Positions 8,142-14,904 of a stretch of 59,177 nt of DNA are shown in pieces. The DNA lies in assembly GCA_045658985.1 (NCBI GenBank), contig JAZOWC010000032.1, positions 1-59,177 of the forward strand. The letters are read 5' to 3'. A program made the translations under genes and the position numbers. Every line of letters starts with the position of its first letter. Position 1 is the stretch's first letter. Under the pieces are notes generated by a model that worked only from the letters and a program-made list of their open reading frames with translations, made no database searches and had not been told where the DNA came from. The stretch comes from RGIG3513 sp045658985 (GTDB taxonomy: Bacteria; Bacillota; Clostridia; Oscillospirales; Butyricicoccaceae).

Positions 8142-8810
8142 ATGAAAAAGATTTCCTATGTATGTTTGGCCGTGATACTTTGTTTGGTTTTGGCACTGTG
8201 CATGTTCGCATTTATCTCCAAAAAGCAGGGTGTTTCGCCCGACTACGGGGCCACGGTTAAAAAGCCTATCATCTACCTGTACCCCGAAGTGCCTACACTT
8301 TGCTCTGTAAAGGTTACGCTTGACGGCAGGCTGACCTGCACCTACCCCGCATACGGAGAAAGCGGTTGGAATAATTTTACTGCATATCCTGACGGAACTC
8401 TGGTTTTCCCCGACTCCAAGGAATACTACGCTCTCTACTGGGAGGGTGTGCAGAATACCGACTGGAACTTTGAAACCGGATATTGCATAAAGGGCGAAGA
8501 CACCGCCGAGTTTCTTGAATGGGCGCTGGCAGAGCAGGGACTCACTCCACGCGAGGCAAATGAGTTTATTGTCTACTGGCTGCCACTGATGCAGGACAAT
8601 CCATACAACGTCATAGCGTTTCAGACAAACGCCTATACAGACACTGCTGTTTTGGACATAACTCCAACACCTGACAGTATTTTGCGTGTATTTATGGCGT
8701 ATTACCCCGCAAATACCCAGAGAGACATTGCTCCGCAGCAGTTTGATGGGTTTGACCGCAGCGGATTTACTGTGGTGGAATGGGGCGGAAGCTGTGTAAA
8801 GCAGCCGTAA
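8142..8810 (+). CDS. Exported or membrane-anchored protein with KPxIYLYPE motif, unknown function
   Basis: 222 residues from ATG at 8142, behind AAGGAG. Residues 4-27 form a hydrophobic signal anchor and the rest is predicted outside the membrane. The mature part starts with KKPIIYLYPEVP and continues with a beta-rich segment (VKVTLDGRLTCTYP) and a region around YYALYWEGV. I recognise this as a conserved but uncharacterised family; no catalytic motif is evident. Two cysteines in the mature region could form a disulfide. It shares the bidirectional terminator at 8834-8861 with the convergent thioesterase gene. Confidence 0.75.
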   Translation: MKKISYVCLAVILCLVLALCMFAFISKKQGVSPDYGATVKKPIIYLYPEVPTLCSVKVTLDGRLTCTYPAYGESGWNNFTAYPDGTLVFPDSKEYYALYWEGVQNTDWNFETGYCIKGEDTAEFLEWALAEQGLTPREANEFIVYWLPLMQDNPYNVIAFQTNAYTDTAVLDITPTPDSILRVFMAYYPANTQRDIAPQQFDGFDRSGFTVVEWGGSCVKQP

Positions 8811-8833
8811 AATATAATATATACAGACAACAC

Positions 8834-8861
8834 AAAAGCCTTCTCAGCTGAGAAGGCTTTT
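8834..8861. terminator. Bidirectional terminator
   Basis: A perfect inverted repeat, AAAAGCCTTCTCAG then CTGAGAAGGCTTTT, lies between convergent genes and gives T-runs in both directions. Confidence 0.85.
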
Positions 8862-8866
8862 GTTAA

Positions 8867-9595
8867 TTATTTGGTTTTAAATCTCGCTGTTACAGCAATT
8901 TGGCCGTCGGGCAGCAGCATGGCCATGTCAAATCCCGTGTCGAAGTTGCGGCGGCATATGCTGAGCACATCGCCCTCATAGCAGGGGTGTTTGAACACCA
9001 CCTCGGCATCGGTGATATTGAGCGTCTCCAGCTCGGTGCAGGAAATGGCGCCCAGCAGCGCTCTGACGTAGGCGGCGTTGTTCATATGCCGTCCCAGATC
9101 TATATCCGACGAGCTGATGCGGTAAGTACCGATAACATCGGCACCAGAAAAGTCATCGGGGATCTTTTCGAAAGGCTCTACATCGGTCTTTTTGTCGCTG
9201 AAAACCGTGCCGTCAATGTAAATATCAGATGCTTTACACAGCTTGCCGTTATTAGTGTCTATGATTGCCCACTCGGTAACTCCCTCTGCACAGATCTGCT
9301 CTGCGCACTTCAGGGTGTAATGGCGGTTGCACCGCACTCTGCCGGGAGCCTCGGGCCAGGTGCAGCCTGTGACCGATGTCATCATTTTGGGCAGTTTGGA
9401 TATACGGATCTTGGTCCTGACGGTGAGCCAGAACATATTCCGCTCTGCCATCCTGTCGGCGCCCAGTCCTATGATCTCGGCATGCTCGGCCGCAAGATCC
9501 ATAAATATGCCAAACACATTGTGCACGCTCAGTCTGCCGCTTATATCGCACAGGCTGAGTGGGATGACGGTTTCTTTTTCAAATCTGCACTCCAT
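8867..9595 (-). CDS. Acyl-ACP thioesterase (FatA/FatB-like)
   Basis: 242 residues from ATG at 9595, with AAGAGG upstream; a TTG 18 bases earlier is the alternative. The family releases free fatty acids from acyl-ACP in the cytoplasm. It has two hotdog halves: the first around VHNVFGIFMDLAAEHAE, the second with SSDIDLGRHMNNAAYVRAL at about residues 163-181, which carries the conserved D, H and N of bacterial acyl-ACP thioesterases. It is the last gene of pssA-psd-marR-thioesterase and starts 15 bases after the MarR gene ends. The context suggests a role in membrane lipid balance. Confidence 0.88.
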   Translation of the reverse strand: MECRFEKETVIPLSLCDISGRLSVHNVFGIFMDLAAEHAEIIGLGADRMAERNMFWLTVRTKIRISKLPKMMTSVTGCTWPEAPGRVRCNRHYTLKCAEQICAEGVTEWAIIDTNNGKLCKASDIYIDGTVFSDKKTDVEPFEKIPDDFSGADVIGTYRISSSDIDLGRHMNNAAYVRALLGAISCTELETLNITDAEVVFKHPCYEGDVLSICRRNFDTGFDMAMLLPDGQIAVTARFKTK

Positions 9596-9609
9596 TGTGA
9601 TCCTCTTGC

Positions 9610-10023
9610 TCAATCGGATATTTTTTCCAGCAGGCTCAAAAAGGTCTGCTGTTCTTCTTCGCTCAGTTTTTCGATCTGCTTTTTTTCTACCCTGTAGACC
9701 TCTGACCAGTATTTTTCAACTGCGGATGCCCCTGCATCGGTCAGGTACAGCGAAAAGGAGCGGCGGTCCTGCTTGCCGCGCTCACGGCGGACGAGCTTCT
9801 TGCTCTCCAGCTTGTCGATCAGCTTGCATATTACGTTGCGGTCTTTTTGATTGATGTCGGCAAGCTCTGCCTGAGTGATTCCGGGATTCTCGAATATATA
9901 GTGCATGGTCTGATAATTGTCCTGCGTGAGACTCTTGTCCTTGAAGGACAGCTTTGCCGCGGCGCGCATTTTGCGATAGGCGCGAAACAGCTTGAAACTC
10001 ACAGGCTCTTTGACTATATTCAT
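9610..10023 (-). CDS. MarR-family transcriptional regulator
   Basis: 137 residues with a winged helix-turn-helix. The central part (TQAELADINQKDRNVICKL) is the recognition region, followed by the wing sequence RRERGKQDRRSFSLYLT, whose DxR is a MarR hallmark. It overlaps psd by 4 bases and precedes the thioesterase. A regulator inside a lipid operon recalls FabT, a MarR protein that senses acyl-ACP, but that parallel is inference. The ligand and target sites are unknown. Confidence 0.9.
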   Translation of the reverse strand: MNIVKEPVSFKLFRAYRKMRAAAKLSFKDKSLTQDNYQTMHYIFENPGITQAELADINQKDRNVICKLIDKLESKKLVRRERGKQDRRSFSLYLTDAGASAVEKYWSEVYRVEKKQIEKLSEEEQQTFLSLLEKISD

Positions 10024-10892
10024 TGTCTGACCTCCCTTTCTCCGATTTTTTCGCCGAACTTTACAACGGTCTCAAAGCCGTTTTTGGTATTTGCGGTTAT
10101 GTCGCCGTCGATTGTGACGCGGCCTTTTTGTACGGCTGCCACTATGGTTGAGCCGCCGAACTCGAACATTCCCTTTTCTTCGCCGCGCACTACACTCCCT
10201 GCGCCGTGATGGTTGACTATCCTACCCACCATGGTCGCACCTACCTCCATCATAAGAAGCTTGCCGAAAACCTCGCTCTCGATGGTGCAGTATTCGCGGG
10301 TGTTCTCCTTGTAGATGGGGTATCTTTCGCAGGCGATGGGATTGACCGTGTGGTATACGCCGTTGATATGCAGGTTGTCCGATTTGACGCCGCTGTCAAT
10401 ATAGCAATATCTGTGATAATCATCCACAGTCAGCCTGAATATCAGCAGGCTGCCGCCGCGGTACTCCTCTGCCAGTTCTTTGTTGCGGAGCAGGCTCCCG
10501 AGGGTGTAGACCGTGCCTTTGATCTCAAAAGTCGAGTCATCCTCTATGGGATACACGGTAAGCTTGCTGTCACAGGGAGCAATAAGATGCCTCTCATCCA
10601 TATCCACACTGCGGCGGCCGGGTTTGATGCGGCGGGTAAAATAATCGTTGAATGAGCGGTAGCGGCGCTCCTCAAAGGCGCTTGTGTCTATGGAGTTTTT
10701 TCTGACAAAGCCGCCTATGAATATACGGGATACGCCCGAGTCCATAAGCGCGCCCGCGGCACGGCTGACAAAGGGTCTGATGAGTATACCAAGCACCGCT
10801 CTGCCAAAGGCCGTACGGTACAAAAAGCGCAGAGAAGGGCTGCCGGAGTCGTCATTGGGCAGGATATTACCCTGCCTGTCCATCCACTTCAT
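10020..10892 (-). CDS. psd: Phosphatidylserine decarboxylase proenzyme
   Basis: 290 residues from ATG at 10892, six bases after the pssA stop; an in-frame extension upstream would run into pssA. It decarboxylates phosphatidylserine to phosphatidylethanolamine at the membrane. Near the C-terminus the sequence EFGGSTIVAAVQKG holds the GST self-cleavage site that creates the pyruvoyl group. The earlier HYxxY-type region (VDDYHRYCYID) matches the family's conserved histidine segment. Pairing with pssA makes a two-step route to phosphatidylethanolamine. Confidence 0.93.
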   Translation of the reverse strand: MKWMDRQGNILPNDDSGSPSLRFLYRTAFGRAVLGILIRPFVSRAAGALMDSGVSRIFIGGFVRKNSIDTSAFEERRYRSFNDYFTRRIKPGRRSVDMDERHLIAPCDSKLTVYPIEDDSTFEIKGTVYTLGSLLRNKELAEEYRGGSLLIFRLTVDDYHRYCYIDSGVKSDNLHINGVYHTVNPIACERYPIYKENTREYCTIESEVFGKLLMMEVGATMVGRIVNHHGAGSVVRGEEKGMFEFGGSTIVAAVQKGRVTIDGDITANTKNGFETVVKFGEKIGEREVRQ

Positions 10893-10897
10893 GCCTG

Positions 10898-11503
10898 TCA
10901 GAATATGAATATAGCGGCGGTGGGCGCCCAGAAGATCAGGCACATAATTGCCAGCGTGACAATGCCGGGCTTTTTGACCTTGAAGTCATAGATATACAGA
11001 AAACCAAAGACTATCAGTGTTGCACGGATCAGCCACAGACCGAGCATATCGGGAACCATACTGTGAACAAAATACACAAGAGGCATCAGCACCGACATAC
11101 ACACAACGGGCAGGCCGTGGTAGATGCCTTTTTCTTCATTGACATCCATGGCGAGCACGTTGAAATAGCCGAGCCTGATAACACAGCACAGGCAGTAGCC
11201 GACGATGAGCAGCAGGTCCAGCTTATGGCTGGCGCCCAGCATATAGCAGAATACGGCGGGAAATACGCCGAAGGATATAACGTCGCACAGAGAATCTATC
11301 TGCACGCCGAAGGCGCATTCTCTCTCGGTCCTGTTCTTTTTGCCGCGGGCAACCTTGCCGTCAAAGGTGTCGCAGAAAAGAGATATGCCCATACACAACA
11401 CAGCCATCGAGAAATTGCCGTTGAGTGCGAGTACGATACCCATCAGCGAGCTGAAAAGTCCGCAGTAGGTCAGAATTACAGTATAGTCATAAAATCCAAT
11501 CAT
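10898..11503 (-). CDS. pssA: CDP-diacylglycerol-serine O-phosphatidyltransferase
   Basis: 201 residues from ATG at 11503, behind GGAGG. A multi-span CDP-alcohol phosphatidyltransferase that makes phosphatidylserine from CDP-diacylglycerol and serine in the membrane. The signature reads DGKVAR, then 12 residues, then GVQIDSLCD. The family consensus has 8 residues between AR and G, so this enzyme has a four-residue insertion while keeping all the aspartates. Assignment to serine rather than another alcohol rests on the neighbouring psd. It is the first gene of the lipid operon. Confidence 0.88.
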   Translation of the reverse strand: MIGFYDYTVILTYCGLFSSLMGIVLALNGNFSMAVLCMGISLFCDTFDGKVARGKKNRTERECAFGVQIDSLCDVISFGVFPAVFCYMLGASHKLDLLLIVGYCLCCVIRLGYFNVLAMDVNEEKGIYHGLPVVCMSVLMPLVYFVHSMVPDMLGLWLIRATLIVFGFLYIYDFKVKKPGIVTLAIMCLIFWAPTAAIFIF

Positions 11504-11558
11504 CTTTTTTCCTCCGTTTTCCCAATACCGTAAACAAAACATATAATATACTTTGTCT

Positions 11559-11587
11559 ATTATATTTACTCTTTTTGAGAATGTCAA
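11559..11587 (-). promoter_or_regulatory. Promoter of the pssA-psd-marR-thioesterase operon
   Basis: On the minus strand TTGACA (11587-11582), 17 bases, TATAAT (11564-11559): an exact match to the housekeeping consensus. No obvious palindrome for MarR binding overlaps it. Confidence 0.85.
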
Positions 11588-11626
11588 CGGCTTTTTTGTG
11601 TGCCGTGCAATTAATTGTATTATCGC

Positions 11627-11655
11627 TTGAAAGATATATTATTATATAGTATAAT
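11627..11655 (+). promoter_or_regulatory. Promoter of rlmB
   Basis: TTGAAA at 11627-11632, 17 bases, TATAAT at 11650-11655. It is divergent from the pssA promoter with the -35 boxes 39 bases apart. Confidence 0.8.
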
Positions 11656-11686
11656 ATAACAGAATATATTCTGCGGGGGTAAATGT

Positions 11687-12514
11687 ATGGAAAACTTCGT
11701 GAAAAAAGACAATTTTGTCAAAAAGGACAATTATAATAAAAAGCCTTTTCACGGCAAGCGTTTTGACAGAGAGCAGCGTGACGACAACGAATGCACCGTT
11801 GAGGGCAAGAATGCCGTATACGAGGCTGTAAAAAGCGGCCGCGAGATAGACAAGATACTGTTTGCATCCGGCTCGATTGCCACTGTGGGCAATATCATCG
11901 CTCTTGCACGCAAAAACGGCATTATGACTCAGGAAACCGACAAGCGCAAGCTGGACAAGCTGAGCATCACGGGCGCTCATCAGGGCATTATCGCGCTGTG
12001 CGCCGCCGTACCCTACCGCACGGTGGACGATATGCTGAGCAAGGCCGCGGAGATGGGCAGCAAGCCTCTTATTGTGGTGTGCGACGGCATCACCGACACC
12101 CACAATCTGGGCGCTATCATCCGTTCTGCCGAGGTATCCGGCGGTCACGGTGTCATCATCCCCCGCAAACGCAGTGCTGGACTCAATTCTGCCTGTGCCA
12201 AGGCCGCTGCAGGCGCTCTGGAGCATCTGCCCGTTGCCAAGCTGAGCAGCACCGTTGCCGCGGTGGAGGAACTGCACGAGAAGGGACTCAAGGTCTATGC
12301 CGCAGATATGAACGGCGACAGCATGTATGACGCCGACCTGAGCGTACCCTGCGCTATTGTAATAGGCTCCGAGGGCGAGGGTGTGTCTTTTGCCGTCAAA
12401 AAAGCCTGCGACGGCGTAATATCCATCCCCCAGACGGGTGTGATCCCCTCGCTCAACGCATCCAATGCAGCCGCCGTGCTGCTCTATGAAGCATACAGAC
12501 AGAGGAGAGGCTGA
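11687..12514 (+). CDS. rlmB: 23S rRNA 2'-O-ribose methyltransferase, RlmB/TrmH family
   Basis: 275 residues. The N-terminal 35 residues are basic and low complexity. The substrate-binding domain starts at EGKNAVYEAV (about 38-47). The SpoU (SPOUT) domain shows all three motifs: NLGAIIRSAE, IVIGSEGEG, and IPQTGVIPSLNASNAAAV. It uses S-adenosylmethionine; the family modifies a guanosine ribose in 23S rRNA or a tRNA, and the exact target is not decidable here. It is followed after five bases by the pseudo-P-type ATPase gene. Confidence 0.9.
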   Translation: MENFVKKDNFVKKDNYNKKPFHGKRFDREQRDDNECTVEGKNAVYEAVKSGREIDKILFASGSIATVGNIIALARKNGIMTQETDKRKLDKLSITGAHQGIIALCAAVPYRTVDDMLSKAAEMGSKPLIVVCDGITDTHNLGAIIRSAEVSGGHGVIIPRKRSAGLNSACAKAAAGALEHLPVAKLSSTVAAVEELHEKGLKVYAADMNGDSMYDADLSVPCAIVIGSEGEGVSFAVKKACDGVISIPQTGVIPSLNASNAAAVLLYEAYRQRRG

Positions 12515-12519
12515 TAAAT

Positions 12520-14811
12520 ATGTCGGACGGCCTGTATGACCTCGAAGAAATCATTGCAGAAATAAAAAGCGAGGACGGGCAACAGACCAAGCCCGCAAGC
12601 AAAAATCAGGATGGTGAGCAGACGGCTCCCCATCCCGAAAGCGTTGCAAAAACCGAGAATGTACCGGCACGGGGCAAGCGCGAATCCCTCCCCAAAGGCA
12701 AGCCTATGCACAACACCACCGAGACGGTACGGGATGCTGCCGATTTGCAAAGCGCTGACGGAAAGTATGTAAAATCCGAGCCCGCCGACGAAATCAAAAA
12801 GCCTGCCGATGAAATCAAAAAGCCTGCCGACCTGCCGCAGGATGCTCCCAATGCGGAAGAAGCAGCAGAGCAGAGCGAGGTATTCGGCAAGGAGCTGGAC
12901 GTGCTGTTTGAGGATGATTCTCCCAAAAAGCGCAAGATAAAAAAGCAGAAGGCCGAAAAACCCAAAAAAGAAAAAGTCAAAAAAGAAAAGATCGAAAAAG
13001 AATCCTCCGAGGAGGATACCCCCTCCAAGCCTGCCAAAAAGGTCAAAAAGACCAAAGCTCCCAAAAAAGCTCCCTCTCCCGCTCCCGACGATGATGAGGA
13101 CGATAATATCGAATACATGACCGACGAGGACTCGGAGAGACGGTTCCCCTACGATTTTCTCAACCGCACCTACCAGGACACCGATGAGGCTCTGCACGAG
13201 ATCTCGGGCAAGCTGCTCAGCATGGGTATGCGCCTGCTGGCTCTGTTCCCCGTGTGGCTGATCTCTCTGTATATGACTCTGGCATTCCCCCTCAAGCTGC
13301 CTATGCCGTTTGGTTTTTCTTATTTTTCCATGCCCTTTGTATACCTGCTGGTATTTCTCCTGCTCGAGGTGGCGGCCGTGATACTGGCCTCCGACGTGAC
13401 CGTATCGGGTCTTGCACGTCTGCTCAAGGGCAAACCCACCATGGACACTCTGGTTCTGTTTGCATCACTGTCGTCCATGGCGTACATAATCACTGTCATT
13501 ATCCGTCCTCAGTGGGGAGGATGGCTGCCTTTTACCTCGGCTACGGTGGGACTGTGCTTCTTTGCTCTGTCCGCCAAGCGCCGCAGATTCGTGTCCCTCA
13601 AGCGAACCTACAAGATCCTCCGCTCCGACACCTCCCCCACCGCACTCAAAGCACAGGGAACGCGCAGATTCAAGACGGCTTTTATGACATACAAGGGTGT
13701 ATTCCCCGAGATGTCGGACATATCCTCTCCCGACACCTCCGAGAGACTGTCAATGTACTACTCACCTCTGGCCATACTCGTATGCATCGCTCTGGCTACT
13801 GCCGCAAGCTTCGGCAGGCAGAATCCCACTTCTTTTGCGTGGTGTCTGTCGGCGCTGTCGGTTATATCCGTCTCACCCGCGCTGCTTATATCCTCGGCAT
13901 TGCCCCACAGCATCATAGGCAAAAAACTGTTTGCCTCAGGCAGCACCTTTGTCAACAGCAAGGCCGCATTTGAGCTTTCCCGATGCCGCAGCGCCATCGT
14001 CACCGATAACGATCTGTTCCCGCCCGGAAGCGTTGCCATCAGCAGTCTCAAGATTGGTGACGGATTCGGTCTGGAGGACGTATTCTCCATTACCGCATCT
14101 GCGCTGGAGGTAATAGGCGGCGGACTGTACTCGGTATTTGACGAGACCGCGCGTCAGCATTACGGCTGGAGTCTGGACGTCAGCGAGATCAGGTTCTTTG
14201 AAAGCGGCGGTATGTCGGCAAGGGTCGGTGATGACTACGTGCTCATCGGCACTGCAAACTTCCTCATGCGTATGGGCGTGGACGTGCTCAGCGGCGTCAA
14301 GCTGCAGAACTGCCTGTACGTGTCCATAAACAGCCGGTTTGCCGGAGTGTTCTCCCTCAAATACATCGCACAGCCTCAGGTGTACAGCTCATTCCGTATG
14401 CTCAGACGTGCAAAGACCACTCCCGTGCTGGCGGTGAGGGACTTTTTGACCACAGAGGCATTCATAGAGGACAAGTTCAAGCTCCACGCCGACAGCTGTG
14501 ACTATCCCGACACTCAGGACAGAGTTGACTACTCCTCGGACAATTTTGAGGAGAGTGAGCCTGTGGCTGTGATGTCCCACAGCAATATGTACGCATATGC
14601 GGAGCTGCTTCTGTCCTCGCGCAAGCTGACACGTATGGTCACCTTCAACATCATCTGCTCCATCCTCGGCTGTATCGTGGGACTGATGATTATGTACTTT
14701 TTGGTGTCCAATATGGAGGTGTCCTCGGCATCACCACTCAATATTTTGGTGTATATGGGATGCTGGGCACTACCTGTTTGGTTATCTTCACTTATTTTTA
14801 CAACAATTTAG
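12520..14811 (+). CDS. Membrane protein resembling a degenerate (pseudo) P-type ATPase
   Basis: 763 residues. Residues 1-205 are charged and disordered, with a tandem DEIKKPA repeat (90-103) and a lysine-rich block (135-183). From 235 on, the plan follows metal-type P-ATPases: transmembrane segments, then KGKPTMDTL (303-311), which matches the family's MDTL helix; SVSPALLISSALP (450-462), where CPC/CPx should be; and IVTDND (493-498), where DKTGT should be. A nucleotide-domain-like region follows (SARVGDDYVLIG, about 566-577), then VRDFLTTEA where TGD is expected, and two C-terminal spans. The GDGxND hinge is missing. Ion transport is therefore unlikely; a structural or regulatory role is inference. 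Confidence 0.8.
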   Translation: MSDGLYDLEEIIAEIKSEDGQQTKPASKNQDGEQTAPHPESVAKTENVPARGKRESLPKGKPMHNTTETVRDAADLQSADGKYVKSEPADEIKKPADEIKKPADLPQDAPNAEEAAEQSEVFGKELDVLFEDDSPKKRKIKKQKAEKPKKEKVKKEKIEKESSEEDTPSKPAKKVKKTKAPKKAPSPAPDDDEDDNIEYMTDEDSERRFPYDFLNRTYQDTDEALHEISGKLLSMGMRLLALFPVWLISLYMTLAFPLKLPMPFGFSYFSMPFVYLLVFLLLEVAAVILASDVTVSGLARLLKGKPTMDTLVLFASLSSMAYIITVIIRPQWGGWLPFTSATVGLCFFALSAKRRRFVSLKRTYKILRSDTSPTALKAQGTRRFKTAFMTYKGVFPEMSDISSPDTSERLSMYYSPLAILVCIALATAASFGRQNPTSFAWCLSALSVISVSPALLISSALPHSIIGKKLFASGSTFVNSKAAFELSRCRSAIVTDNDLFPPGSVAISSLKIGDGFGLEDVFSITASALEVIGGGLYSVFDETARQHYGWSLDVSEIRFFESGGMSARVGDDYVLIGTANFLMRMGVDVLSGVKLQNCLYVSINSRFAGVFSLKYIAQPQVYSSFRMLRRAKTTPVLAVRDFLTTEAFIEDKFKLHADSCDYPDTQDRVDYSSDNFEESEPVAVMSHSNMYAYAELLLSSRKLTRMVTFNIICSILGCIVGLMIMYFLVSNMEVSSASPLNILVYMGCWALPVWLSSLIFTTI

Positions 14812-14822
14812 CAAAAATACTG

Positions 14823-14851
14823 TTGAAATTGACCCGAGTATAGTCTATAAT
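14823..14851 (+). promoter_or_regulatory. Promoter of the EF-G-like gene
   Basis: TTGAAA at 14823-14828, 17 bases, TATAAT at 14846-14851, with the start codon at 14905 behind AAAGGAG. Confidence 0.8.
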
Positions 14852-14904
14852 GTTCTTTAAGGCAATTATTATTTCTTAAATAAATTATCCAAAGGAGTGA
14901 CACT

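Noticed and set aside
12778..12830. Short tandem repeat as a possible frameshift or phase-variation site
   Set aside because: The DEIKKPA repeat is made of two 21-base units that keep the frame, so a change in copy number would not break the gene.
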